DNA of 64,000 nt from Dysgonamonadaceae bacterium (GCA_031272085.1 JAISUN010000003.1:1-64000), one strand, 5' to 3'. Positions 19,542-32,400 are shown, counted from the first letter of the stretch. Numbers and translations are program-made. The notes: generated by a model from the letters alone, not told the origin.

Positions 19542-21122
19542 TCAGACCACTGGAATTTCTTCTTCCTTTTTCAGGTCAAGTTCATTTTTGTCAAAGTCGT
19601 AGAATTTAAATTCTAACATTCCGAGACTTTGGTCGGGGATAATCTTCATCTTGGAGGAATATTTCAGTTTCCATTTCCGTTCCAGAGAGAATAAGAATCC
19701 CTGTTTGATAAATGCTGCAATGTATGGATGGACATACAATTTGAATTTCTTCACTTTCAGAGTGTTTACAACTTCGTCGATTTTCTTCTCAATATCGTCG
19801 GTAAAGAAGATTGAGGGGCTGATTTCGCCTTTGCCGTGGCATGTCGGGCATGTCTCGGAAGTATTGAAATCCATCACCGGCCTCACTCTTTGCCGCGTTA
19901 TCTGCATCAAACCGAATTTACTGATTGGCAGTATGTTGTGTTTTGCTCTGTCGTTGGCCATTAATGTCCGCATGTGGTCGTACAGTTTCTGACGGTTGTC
20001 CGCCTCATGCATATCGATAAAATCAACCACGATAATTCCGCCCATATCGCGAAGTCGCAATTGGCGGGCTATTTCGCTGGCTGCGGCCATATTAACCTCA
20101 ATGGCTGTGGTTTCCTGTCCTGCTCCGTTTTTAGAACGGTTTCCGCTGTTCACGTCGATGACGTGCATTGCTTCCGTATGTTCTATTATCAGATATGCTC
20201 CGCTTTTTACGGTAACGTATCGTCCGAAGCCCGATTTCATCTGTTTGGTTACCCCATAATGGTCGAATATCGGGGTTTCGCCCTTGTAAAGTTCGACTAT
20301 TTTCTCGTTTTCCGGGGCTATAACTTTCACATAATCAAGGACTTCGTTATAAACTGCGGAGTCGTTGATATAGATGTTCTGAAACGAGGGGCTGTAAATG
20401 TCCCTCAACAGGGCTACCGTCCGGCCGGTTTCCTCGTAAATGAGCATCGGCCCTTTGGATTTCAGGAGTTTAACCATATTGTCTTCCCATCGCCTGACTA
20501 ACGATTTCAGGTCGTAATCGAGTTCCGCTACGCGGCGGCCTTCGCTTGACGTCCGTACAATGACCGAATAATTTTTGGGCTTGATGCTGTGAATCAACTG
20601 CCGCAAACGGGCGCGTTCTTCGCTGGACTTGATTTTTTGCGATACCGAGACCTTGTCCCCAAAGGGGATAACGACTAAATACCGGCCGGCGAAGGATATT
20701 TCGGAGGTCAGGCGCGGGCCTTTGGTCGAGATTGGTTCTTTGGCTATTTGAACCAGCACCTCGTCGCCCGTCTTGAACACTTCGGCTATCGAGCCTTCTT
20801 TGGTTATTTCAGGCACCTGTACGAATTTGCCTATCGATGGTACTTTTTTTCTGTCAGAAAGCGTTGTTTTCAGGAATTTGTCCAATCGACCGAAATACGG
20901 CCCCAAATCCTGATAGTGAAGAAATGCGTCTTTTTTGTATCCAACATCAACAAATGCAGCGTTCAGGCCGGGCATTACTTTTTTTATCCGGCCGAGATAG
21001 ATGTTTCCTACCGAGAACGAGATATTGTGAGCCTCTTTCTGAAATTCTACAAGTCGCTTGTCTTCCAGTATGGCTATCGTTACCTCTTCGGGCTGAACAT
21101 CAATTACTAATTCGCTGTCCAC
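19542..21122 (-). CDS. rng: Ribonuclease E/G family protein
   Basis: GNIYLGRIKKVMPGLNAAFVDVGYKKDAFLH (S1), GGIIVVDFIDM, MHVIDVNSGNRSKN, CPTCHGKG. Confidence 0.95.
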   Translation of the reverse strand: MDSELVIDVQPEEVTIAILEDKRLVEFQKEAHNISFSVGNIYLGRIKKVMPGLNAAFVDVGYKKDAFLHYQDLGPYFGRLDKFLKTTLSDRKKVPSIGKFVQVPEITKEGSIAEVFKTGDEVLVQIAKEPISTKGPRLTSEISFAGRYLVVIPFGDKVSVSQKIKSSEERARLRQLIHSIKPKNYSVIVRTSSEGRRVAELDYDLKSLVRRWEDNMVKLLKSKGPMLIYEETGRTVALLRDIYSPSFQNIYINDSAVYNEVLDYVKVIAPENEKIVELYKGETPIFDHYGVTKQMKSGFGRYVTVKSGAYLIIEHTEAMHVIDVNSGNRSKNGAGQETTAIEVNMAAASEIARQLRLRDMGGIIVVDFIDMHEADNRQKLYDHMRTLMANDRAKHNILPISKFGLMQITRQRVRPVMDFNTSETCPTCHGKGEISPSIFFTDDIEKKIDEVVNTLKVKKFKLYVHPYIAAFIKQGFLFSLERKWKLKYSSKMKIIPDQSLGMLEFKFYDFDKNELDLKKEEEIPVV

Positions 21123-21231
21123 AATTGATTTTGTTATTAAAGTTGAATAAAAATGTAATAAACAGCAAAGGTTAAATGCGCATCAGCACCTTTAACCTCC
21201 GCTCTTTAACTCTCAAAAAGACCAGTCAGCC

Positions 21232-21324
21232 TCACTTCTTCTTCTTATGGCGATTCTTTCTGAGTCTCTTTTTTCTTTTGTGCGTTGACATCTTATGCCG
21301 TTTTCTTTTTTTTCCGCTTGGCAT
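21232..21324 (-). CDS. 30-aa highly basic protein resembling AURKAIP1/COX24 (mS38-like) family small ribosomal protein
   Basis: Manual translation, not in the ORF track: MPSGKKRKRHKMSTHKRKKRLRKNRHKKKK-stop; TGA at 21232-21234; between RNase E/G and HU genes. Confidence 0.8.
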   Translation of the reverse strand: MPSGKKRKRHKMSTHKRKKRLRKNRHKKKK

Positions 21325-21364
21325 TGTTAAATTGTTTAGTTAAAAAATTAATACTGTTGATTGT

Positions 21365-21661
21365 TTACTTCTTTTTGCCGCCTAAACTGGTGCGCAGTTT
21401 TTCGGAAAAATAAGACGAGGGCTTAAACGTAGGCACGTAACGCTCCGGAATGATGATTGTGGTTTCGTTCTTGATGTGGCGAGCCGCTTTCTGCGCCCGT
21501 TTTTTCACAACGAATGACCCGAAACCGCGCAAATAGACGTTTTTACCGCCATTCATCGATTTCATAACTTCGTCCATAAATGCCTCAACGACGGCCAGGA
21601 CGTTTGTTCTACTAATTCCCGTGTTTTTGGAAATTGCACTAACAATATCTGCTTTTGTCAT
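21365..21661 (-). CDS. HU family DNA-binding protein
   Basis: MTKADIVSAISKNTGISRTNV, VYLRGFGSFVVKKRAQKAARHIKN, PTFKPSSYFSEKL. Confidence 0.95.
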   Translation of the reverse strand: MTKADIVSAISKNTGISRTNVLAVVEAFMDEVMKSMNGGKNVYLRGFGSFVVKKRAQKAARHIKNETTIIIPERYVPTFKPSSYFSEKLRTSLGGKKK

Positions 21662-21997
21662 GACTAAAATTATTTAAAAAATTAATAAATGTTTTTTCAA
21701 TTTGACTGCAAATGTAATGTAAAATTCTTGATTAAAAAAAGATTATGGCATTTTTTTTTATTTTTTCAGAATTATTTTAGAATAAAGGCCGTTTTTTTAA
21801 CATTTCTCACTAAAAATCTTGTATTGAATGAGTAACAATTCCGGACGCTTATATCTATTTCGACTGCGCTACCTGCAAAAATTTGTGAATTTTTCCCAAA
21901 AAATTTTGTTATTTCCCCATTTGTAATTAAATTTGCCCAAAAATCAAAACTTAATTTTTATTTTTTTTTACTAATTTTTTAAATTAATTTAAAATAT

Positions 21998-22486
21998 ATG
22001 TCAGTAAACAAAGTTATTCTTATTGGAAACGTGGGTAAAGACCCCGAAGTCCGCTATTACGACAATGGCGGATGCGTAGCGAGTTTTTCGTTAGCCACCT
22101 CGGAAAGAGGTTATACTTCTGCCTCCGGAGCGCAAATTCCCGACCGCACCGAATGGCATAACATTGTATTGTGGCGAGGCTTGGCCGAAGTTGCCGAAAA
22201 ATACGTCAAAAAAGGCTCGAAACTCTACATCGAGGGGAAAATACGCTCCCGCTCCTACGACGACGCAAGCGGCAACAAGCGCTATGTTACCGAAATATAC
22301 GGCGATACGATGGAAATGCTCGGCGGCAGACCCGAAGGCTCCAGCTCCGGCGCATTCCCGCCTCCGCCTCCTGCCGAAGCGGCTCCGCAAAAGCCGAAAA
22401 CCAGCACAATCCCCGAATCGGGAGCGCCGATTCAACCGGACGATTCCGACCTCGACACCGGCAAAGGGGACGATTTACCGTTTTAA
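21998..22486 (+). CDS. ssb: Single-stranded DNA-binding protein
   Basis: MSVNKVILIGNVGKDPEVRYYDNGG, EWHNIVLWRGLAEVAEKYVKKGSKLYIEGKIRSRSY, acidic DDLPF tail. Confidence 0.97.
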   Translation: MSVNKVILIGNVGKDPEVRYYDNGGCVASFSLATSERGYTSASGAQIPDRTEWHNIVLWRGLAEVAEKYVKKGSKLYIEGKIRSRSYDDASGNKRYVTEIYGDTMEMLGGRPEGSSSGAFPPPPPAEAAPQKPKTSTIPESGAPIQPDDSDLDTGKGDDLPF

Positions 22487-23795
22487 TATATGGATTCTGA
22501 CTCATTCTTATCGCTTTTCTCAAACATCCGGTTTTTGCCGGTTGCAGTCAGTTCTATTATAGCCCTTGCGCTTTCAGGTGCGCTCCTGTTTTTGTCGGCA
22601 ATGATTTCGGCTTCCGAAATCGCCTTTTTCTCGCTCTCGCCGAGCGACCGCAATTCTATTGAAGAAGGCGAACAGGCCGGCGACAGCGGCCTGCTTGCGC
22701 TCATAACCCGCTCCGAACGCCTGTTAGCCACCATTCTTATATGGAACAACTTCGTAAACGTGGGCGTGGTGGTGCTTTCGAGTTACGCCTTCAACCAGTT
22801 TATCGACTTCTCGCAGGCGCCTTTCGTCGGCTTCCTGTTCGAGACTATTATTCTTACATTCCTGATTCTGCTTTGCGGCGAAATTCTTCCGAAAATCTAC
22901 GCCCAGAACAACCCCCTGAAATTCGCCCGCCGGATAACGCCCGCAGCCCGGAATATTATGAATATTACCCGCCCGCTCTCATCGTTTATGCTCGTTTCGA
23001 CCAAGTTTGTGAACTACGCCTCGAAAAAGAAGGCTATCGACGTTTCGGCCGACGACCTCTCGAAGGCTCTGGAACTCACTTCGCCCGAACTGACCGACGA
23101 AAAGGAAATGCTGAAAGGAATCATCGGGCTTTACGACAAAACGGCAGTAGAAATTATGACTTCGCGCGTCGATTTGTGCGACCTCGACATCCGAACCGGC
23201 TTTCACGACGTCTTGAAATACGTAATCGAAACCGGATATTCCAGAATACCCGTTTACGCTGATACACAAGACAATATAAAGGGAATACTGTACATCAAAG
23301 ACCTCCTCCCCTACCTTGACCGGCACGCCGAATTTCGCTGGCAAAGCCTGATTCGTCCGGCATTTTTCGTGCCTGAAAACAAGCAAATCGACGACCTGCT
23401 GGAAGAGTTTCGCAAGTCGAAAATCCATTTGGCCGTCGTGGTTGACGAGTTTGGCGGCACTTCTGGCATAGTTACCATGGAGGACATTCTGGAAGAAATT
23501 GTAGGTGATATCGGCGACGAATACGACGAGGAAGAAGAAGAAAAATTTGAGCGGCTGCCCGACGGCTCCCTCATTTTCGACGCAAAAATCATGCTGACGG
23601 ACTTTTTCCGGATAACCGGAATCGACCAGAAAATTTTCGGCAAACTGACCGACGAAGTCGATACTCTTGCCGGCCTGATTCTGGAAATTAAAGGTGATTT
23701 TCCTGAAAATGAAGAAGTTATAACTTATGACAATTATTCGTTTCAGATTCTCGAAATCGACCAGAAGCGGATTTTGAAAGTTAAATTTACAAAAA

Positions 23796-26913
<3,118 letters not shown>

Positions 26914-26960
26914 TTGTCGATTTTTTGTATTACATTTGCAGGAAATTTTTAGAAAGGCTA

Positions 26961-27854
26961 ATGGAACGAATCAATCTAAAAGGAATGGGAGTTGCGCTGA
27001 TAACTCCTTTCAAATCAGGCGGAAGCGTCGATTTCGACGCTCTGGCGCGTCTGGTGGATTTCCAGTTGCAGAACGGAACCGATTATTTGGTCGTTCTCGG
27101 AACAACTGCCGAAACCCCTACCCTCACAGCCGAAGAGCAGAAAGATATTACCCGCCTCGTAATCGAGCGCGTAAAAGGGCGAATACCGCTCGTGCTGGGC
27201 GTTAGCGGCAATAATACGGCCGCTGTGGTAAAACGCCTCGAATCGGAAGATTTTTCGGGAATCGACGCGATACTTTCAGTTGTTCCCTATTACAACAAAC
27301 CTTCGCAGGAAGGCATTTTCAGGCATTACGAGGCCATTGCCGCGGCTTCGCCGCTGCCGGTAGTGCTGTACAACGTTCCCGGACGAACCGGCGTGAATAT
27401 GGCTGCCGAAACGACTTTGCGAATCGCCCGCGAAATAAAAAACGCAATAGCCGTAAAAGAGGCTTCCGGAAATATGACGCAAATAGGCTCGATAATCAAA
27501 TACAAACCCGAAGAATTTCAGGTAATTTCGGGCGACGACGGCGTAACTTTCCCCCTGATAACTTTCGGCGCTGTGGGCGTTATTTCGGTCATCGGCAACG
27601 CTTTTCCGAAAGAATTCAGCCGAATGGTGCGGCTGGCGCTTGCCGGCGACTACAAAAGCGCTCTGATGATACACCAAACATTTATCGAACTGTTTGATTT
27701 ACTGTTTGTTGACGGCAATCCGGCAGGCGTGAAAAGCATACTCAATATGATGGGCTACATCGAAAACGAACTACGCTTGCCGCTCATCCCAACGCGCATC
27801 ACGACCTACGAGAAAATGCGCTCTATCTTGCACGAACTCAATATTAAATGCTGA
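26961..27854 (+). CDS. dapA: 4-hydroxy-tetrahydrodipicolinate synthase
   Basis: LKGMGVALITPFKSGGSVDFDALARLVDFQLQNGTDYLVVLGTTAETPTLT, VVPYYNKPSQEGIFRHY, LYNVPGRTGVNM, AVKEASGN. Start set at MERINLK because the TACATTTG promoter element lies at 26931-26938, inside the ORF-track extension. Confidence 0.95.
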   Translation: MERINLKGMGVALITPFKSGGSVDFDALARLVDFQLQNGTDYLVVLGTTAETPTLTAEEQKDITRLVIERVKGRIPLVLGVSGNNTAAVVKRLESEDFSGIDAILSVVPYYNKPSQEGIFRHYEAIAAASPLPVVLYNVPGRTGVNMAAETTLRIAREIKNAIAVKEASGNMTQIGSIIKYKPEEFQVISGDDGVTFPLITFGAVGVISVIGNAFPKEFSRMVRLALAGDYKSALMIHQTFIELFDLLFVDGNPAGVKSILNMMGYIENELRLPLIPTRITTYEKMRSILHELNIKC

Positions 27855-27880
27855 TTTGCGAAAAAAAATCGTAAAATTCC

Positions 27881-27911
27881 TTTGCAGTTTCAATAAATTT
27901 AATTACTTTTG
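27881..27911 (+). promoter_or_regulatory. Bacteroidota-type promoter of tRNA-Leu
   Basis: TTTG 27881-27884 and TACTTTTG 27904-27911, 19-nt spacing. Confidence 0.6.
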
Positions 27912-27928
27912 CACCCGTTAAAATTGAA

Positions 27929-28013
27929 GCCCAAATGGCGGAATTGGTAGACGCGCTAGTTTCAGGGACTAGTATCCGTTAAGGATGTGCAGGTTCGAGT
28001 CCTGTTTTGGGCA
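27929..28013 (+). tRNA. tRNA-Leu (anticodon CAG)
   Basis: GCCCAAA...TTTGGGC acceptor stem, anticodon stem-loop CTAGT-TTCAGGG-ACTAG, long variable arm, GGTTCGAGTCC T-loop; CCA not encoded. Confidence 0.95.
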
Positions 28014-28155
28014 CTCATTGAAAAACACCACCTTTGATAATTATGGCGGGCCGACGGCTCGCCATTCAGATTTTAAACTGTTTGGCGCCGGAAAATTTTT
28101 CCTGTTTTACAGCAAAAATAATAATAAAATGTTTGTGGAATTTAAAAATAAAAAA

Positions 28156-28252
28156 GGGTAAGCTTGCTACATCGCGTCGCTACAACCTGCTACCCTTGCT
28201 GCCGTCAAGCCCTGGGGGATTTGTAGGGAGCTGACCGTATAGGACTTACCCG
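28156..28252 (-). ncRNA. ffs: Bacterial SRP RNA (small 4.5S-type)
   Basis: Minus strand GGGTAAGTCC...CAGGGCTTGACGGCAGCAAGGGTAGCAGG...AAGCTTACCC, with the SRP helix-8 signature and complementary ends. Confidence 0.85.
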
Positions 28253-28341
28253 GCTGCAAAGGTACTGCTTTTTCCCAAATTTCCAAAATTAATTTTGGTT
28301 ATACTCGATAATAACCTGAATTTCAGACTAATATTTTTTTG

Positions 28342-28800
28342 TCATAGCGATTTTATTTGCTCGGCGTGAATTGAGGTTTTTATTTCTTTCGGCAAGAAAA
28401 TATCCTGTATAACTCCCTGCTCATCAACAATAAACGTGGTTCTGAACGTGCCTTGGTACTTCCGTCCGTACATACTTTTCTCGCCCCAAACGCCGAATTG
28501 CTGAACCAAACTCTTGTCGGTATCGGCAATCAAATCGAAAGGCAGACCCTGTTTCTCGATGAATTTGCGGTGCGATTGCTCGTCATCCACGCTCACGCCG
28601 ACAATTTCGTAGCCCTGTTTGCGCAACGCTGAATAGTTGTCGCGAAAACTGCAAGCCTCGGCCGTACAACCCGAAGTATTGTCCTTCGGATAAAAATACA
28701 GAACCAATTTTTTGCCCGCATAATCGCTTGATTTAATTAACTTTCCGTCTTGATTTTTTCCCAGAATTTCGGGAATTTTATCGCCTTTTTTCAGTTCCAT
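28342..28800 (-). CDS. bcp: Thioredoxin-dependent thiol peroxidase (BCP-type peroxiredoxin)
   Basis: LYFYPKDNTSGCTAEACSFRDNYSALRKQGYEIVGVS. Confidence 0.95.
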   Translation of the reverse strand: MELKKGDKIPEILGKNQDGKLIKSSDYAGKKLVLYFYPKDNTSGCTAEACSFRDNYSALRKQGYEIVGVSVDDEQSHRKFIEKQGLPFDLIADTDKSLVQQFGVWGEKSMYGRKYQGTFRTTFIVDEQGVIQDIFLPKEIKTSIHAEQIKSL

Positions 28801-28929
28801 AATGTTTGTTTTTAGAATTAACTGCGCAAATGTAAAAATATTTTTTCAAAAAATTAAGGTTTTGGTCCCTAACCTAACTAATAAAAAATCATTGATTATA
28901 TATTAGAATATGTCACATGAACTAAAAAA

Positions 28930-28971
28930 ACGAACGGCCGGTTTAGAAGTGGCAGAACCCCTGCCGTTCGT
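28930..28971 (-). terminator. Rho-independent terminator of the 28989-31601 gene
   Basis: ACGAACGGC ... GCCGTTCGT with a minus-strand T-run (A7 at 28924-28930 on plus). Confidence 0.75.
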
Positions 28972-28988
28972 TTCATTATTAATCTCTG

Positions 28989-31601
28989 TTATTTGTGATT
29001 TCTGCGCCATTCTTCGGCCTTCTCGATACACCAAGCAAAGGCATTTGCGCTGAACACTGCATTATAAGCGCGACCTGACGATGAACCGTAATTCGGACGA
29101 TAAGTAGGATAATTACTATATGTATGTCCGTCGATTGTCTTGCTCGTTAAGCGGAAAGGGCAAGCAGTCGCTCCGGTATATGTTCTTGTTTCGCCGGAGT
29201 TGAACCCGCCGTCGCCCATAAACACAAACGGATATTCTCTGTGCCGGAAAATAGTAACGCCCTCTGCCGAACGAGTAGTATTTCCTATTTCTCTTGCTCC
29301 CGAATAGATAATTATCTCGTCGAGCGGCAAATTTGAAATAAAGGTCGTTGTAGATGAGTCTTCGCCCCATTCGCGGCCTACTATGTTTTCAAACGGTCCG
29401 ACGAGAATCGGGTCGTCGTCTTTACAATAATAGGGTTTCATTTCGGCAGGCATATTTGTCGTGTTGAACGCAAGCGTATAGCGGCTGCCGGCGCCGGCGC
29501 CGCCAGTACCGGTTATCGAAGCGTCGTTGAAAAATCTTCGCATGAAGTTTTGATTAGACGCCGTTATTTCCGAACAAATCATCAATATTCCGCCGTTTTT
29601 CACAAATTCGGTCAAGAGGTCGGCTCTTGACACAGCATCGCCGGTAGTGGCGTTGCAATAAGCGGCGTCGTGTCCAATCATAACAATGTCGATTTTCGGT
29701 TTGCCATCCGAGCCTTTCAACAAACGTTCCAATCTGCTCGGACTCATAGCATTCCAAACCGCACCTGTCATTGCAATAATATCTCTGTCGTCGTCAGTCC
29801 AAGAGTTTGCACCTGTAACCCAATTCTCGCCTGTTTTGTTTTTGAAGCCGGCAAATCTCAATATCGACCACTGGTTATATCCGAAGTTATTTTCGTCTGT
29901 CAGCAGCGCATTCAAGTCATTTCTCGGATTGCGAGTTCCTACATCGCCCGGATTGTAGCCGTAAACAGAAGACATACCTATTGCAAGCAGTCGTTTTCTG
30001 GGGATAAGCATGTGCAATGTAGCCGTACAGGAGGCCGTCGAAATTGCGCTGTTGCAGGTAATTGTAAAAATCTTATCGTTCAATCCCCGCGGCGTACCTG
30101 TACCTTGCAGGGTAATAGTCTGCGTCGGAGTTGTAGTTACGATAGTTGAACCCGAAAATGAAATACCATCGACTTCGTTGGTTTGCATCTCTATCGTTGA
30201 GCCGATAGAAGCGGCTTGAACATTGATTGTTACGGAAATTGTCTGCGGGCCGTGAGCCGGGTCGGAGCCGATTTGCTCGTCTTCAAAATACATGCCGTTT
30301 ACCACTGTTTTGGAGCAGTCCATGGTGAAATTGCGCGGAATAGTCATATCTTTTACCGGAATAGTAAAAGAACAAGTACCGGAGCCGCCGCTAATAGTCA
30401 GCGTAAAACTGTCTGTTTGAGGGTCAATCGGCTGTCCTGTTCCGGGAATAGTCAGCGCAAAACTACCTTCGGAATAGAAATTTCCAACCTGCTCGAAGAA
30501 GTAACCGTTATCGGGATTTGAGGTAGCCGTAATGGAGTAAGAGCCGGAGCGGGTAACGTTTACAATATTGAGTTTCAAATAATGCGAATTGTCGAGCGAA
30601 ACTCCGTTGCCGTAACTGCCTCTAACCTCTACGCTGCTGCAATCCACTTCGAAAATGGCTTTTTGTGCGCCTTTTTGCAGGGGCGCCCATTTTTCGCCGT
30701 CCCAATAATAGATGCCGGCGTCGAGGTTATTCGCTTCATCATCGGTAAGATTGTAAACGAACAGGCCTTTGTGAGCCTGCCGTACCGCGGCGCTTAACGA
30801 CTGCGCATCGGAAACCGAATACATCGGCGCCAGCAAGGTATCGCTGACCAAAGCCACGCGCGGAAGTCCAATTCCCTGCGTGGCATTTACCTGTCCGGCC
30901 GAAGTTGCGTCGTCAACGGATTTCACTTGCAAAAGCGCTCCTGTAACGGCCTTTTCGTCCAAACCTACGGTTATCGGGCCGGCAATGTACGGTTCCCAAG
31001 CAACGGTGTCGGCTTCCCAAACCAGCACTTTTCCGGTTGCGCCTTCGCGGATGCCCACTTTATAGGGACTTGCGTCGTTTCCTAAACCGGCTCTGACTAA
31101 TCCCCTGCCGGCAATAACGTCTAAAATTTCATTGCCGACAAGCCTGTCCTGGTTGGCGCCATGCACCTGTTCGAGGTCGCTTCCGGTAGCAAGCGGCTCC
31201 CACGAACTGCCGTTGAGAAAATAAAATCCTACTGCCGTTATCTTGTCCATTGTGGAAGGAATTGCGATTCCATCGTCAGTATTAGGCAGTGATGAAACGA
31301 AAATCAGAGTGCCTCTTGCCGCTCCGCCCAAAGCGGGGTAGGTATTGGCTATCATCTTATTTTTCAGTTCATTACCTGTCATTGAAGGTATTACAAGGCC
31401 GTCGCGGCTTGTTGCGTCGGAAGCCTTGCCGATAAGGTCGAGAGTTGCTCTCGGTGTGCTGTTTGCGCCGATAGTTACTTGCGCTGTTAGTTTGTTCACT
31501 ACACCCATAGTGAGGAGTGCAATGAAAATAAAATATATTTTTTTCATTTTATTGCTTAATAATTTGTATAATAAAGTCTGATTGTTGTCGCTAAATTTCA
31601 A
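28989..31601 (-). CDS. Large secreted hypothetical protein: tandem beta-sandwich-like repeats plus C-terminal ThuA/class I GATase-like domain
   Basis: Probable start 31547 (MKKIYFIFIALLTMGVVNKLTAQ signal peptide); VTIGANSTPRATLDLIG; repeated ...SGGSGTCSFTIPV / ...SAISTASCTATLHM units; C-terminal IDIVMIGHDAAYC ... FVKNGGILMICSE ... FVFMGDGGFNSGE. Confidence 0.7.
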   Translation of the reverse strand: MKFSDNNQTLLYKLLSNKMKKIYFIFIALLTMGVVNKLTAQVTIGANSTPRATLDLIGKASDATSRDGLVIPSMTGNELKNKMIANTYPALGGAARGTLIFVSSLPNTDDGIAIPSTMDKITAVGFYFLNGSSWEPLATGSDLEQVHGANQDRLVGNEILDVIAGRGLVRAGLGNDASPYKVGIREGATGKVLVWEADTVAWEPYIAGPITVGLDEKAVTGALLQVKSVDDATSAGQVNATQGIGLPRVALVSDTLLAPMYSVSDAQSLSAAVRQAHKGLFVYNLTDDEANNLDAGIYYWDGEKWAPLQKGAQKAIFEVDCSSVEVRGSYGNGVSLDNSHYLKLNIVNVTRSGSYSITATSNPDNGYFFEQVGNFYSEGSFALTIPGTGQPIDPQTDSFTLTISGGSGTCSFTIPVKDMTIPRNFTMDCSKTVVNGMYFEDEQIGSDPAHGPQTISVTINVQAASIGSTIEMQTNEVDGISFSGSTIVTTTPTQTITLQGTGTPRGLNDKIFTITCNSAISTASCTATLHMLIPRKRLLAIGMSSVYGYNPGDVGTRNPRNDLNALLTDENNFGYNQWSILRFAGFKNKTGENWVTGANSWTDDDRDIIAMTGAVWNAMSPSRLERLLKGSDGKPKIDIVMIGHDAAYCNATTGDAVSRADLLTEFVKNGGILMICSEITASNQNFMRRFFNDASITGTGGAGAGSRYTLAFNTTNMPAEMKPYYCKDDDPILVGPFENIVGREWGEDSSTTTFISNLPLDEIIIYSGAREIGNTTRSAEGVTIFRHREYPFVFMGDGGFNSGETRTYTGATACPFRLTSKTIDGHTYSNYPTYRPNYGSSSGRAYNAVFSANAFAWCIEKAEEWRRNHK

Positions 31602-31628
31602 GAGTTCGTGATAAGGGCGGAGCCTTTA

Positions 31629-32234
31629 TCACAATACGGTGGGCGGAGGACGCCTCACCGGCCGGCAAGGGCAGCAGGTAGAATTGTGGATTTGGCGGAC
31701 ATTAGCGAAGCCGTCCGACTGTAAAGACAAATCATTGAAAGTAAGATTCTTTACAGTTGCAAGATTCCATTTTTTGAAATGATGGTTATTGACGGCTGCA
31801 CAGACCGTTTTGTCGAAGCCTGTCCCGTATTGGGCTGTCCTGTTGGATGAGTTAACGCTTTGTAATCCTGTTGCTTCGGCAATTTTAACAACTCTGATAT
31901 TCCTTACCTTTACAACATTATTCTTTTTGTTTTTTTTCTGCTTGGCTTTGTTTTCGGCGATTACGCTCTTATAATCGCCTTCGTCGCTGATGACCGTTAT
32001 TGCATTACATTCGACGGGAGTACCGTCAATGTTCAGCGTTGCGCCTTCGTCGATTATCACTTTAACGTCGGAACCAATATAGACTTGTGGAAACAAATGG
32101 GTCGGAATCAAAAAAATGGCATAAAAAGCAACAGCCTTTACTCCTTGGAGTAATCGCCGCATAAATTTCATATTTACCCTGACCACTGTTAGCCTGTTAT
32201 TGTTCATACCGTTAGTTAGTTTAGATTGACACAT
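31629..32234 (-). CDS. Exported hypothetical protein
   Basis: Hydrophobic segment GVKAVAFYAIFLIPTHLFPQVYIGSDVKVIIDEGATLNIDG; TACCTTTG promoter element on minus strand at 32287-32294. C-terminal codons overlap a hairpin cluster. Confidence 0.55.
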   Translation of the reverse strand: MCQSKLTNGMNNNRLTVVRVNMKFMRRLLQGVKAVAFYAIFLIPTHLFPQVYIGSDVKVIIDEGATLNIDGTPVECNAITVISDEGDYKSVIAENKAKQKKNKKNNVVKVRNIRVVKIAEATGLQSVNSSNRTAQYGTGFDKTVCAAVNNHHFKKWNLATVKNLTFNDLSLQSDGFANVRQIHNSTCCPCRPVRRPPPTVL

Positions 32235-32400
32235 TTAAAATGACAATCTTTTAACTCTTTTTGACCGTTAGTTGCACTTTCAGGCACAAAGGTAAATGCT
32301 TTTTTCAGAATAATTATTATCAATTTGCTTTTTTATTCTGTAATTTTCGATAAATTTCATTAAATTGATAAATATTCATATTTATATACTAAAAACTTTT

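Noticed and set aside
18220-19602. 460-aa plus-strand ORF
   Set aside because: Antisense across the CtBP-like dehydrogenase and DHDPS-family genes and a terminator; sense genes have clear motifs.
22091-22562. Overlapping 78-132-aa ORFs in several frames over ssb
   Set aside because: Low-complexity Pro/Arg/Ala shadows of the ssb C-terminal region.
26925-26960. ORF-track N-terminal extension of dapA (MYYICRKFLERL)
   Set aside because: Contains the TACATTTG promoter element; start moved to 26961.
28034-28234. 66-aa plus-strand ORF
   Set aside because: Overlaps a hairpin and the antisense of SRP RNA; non-coding region.
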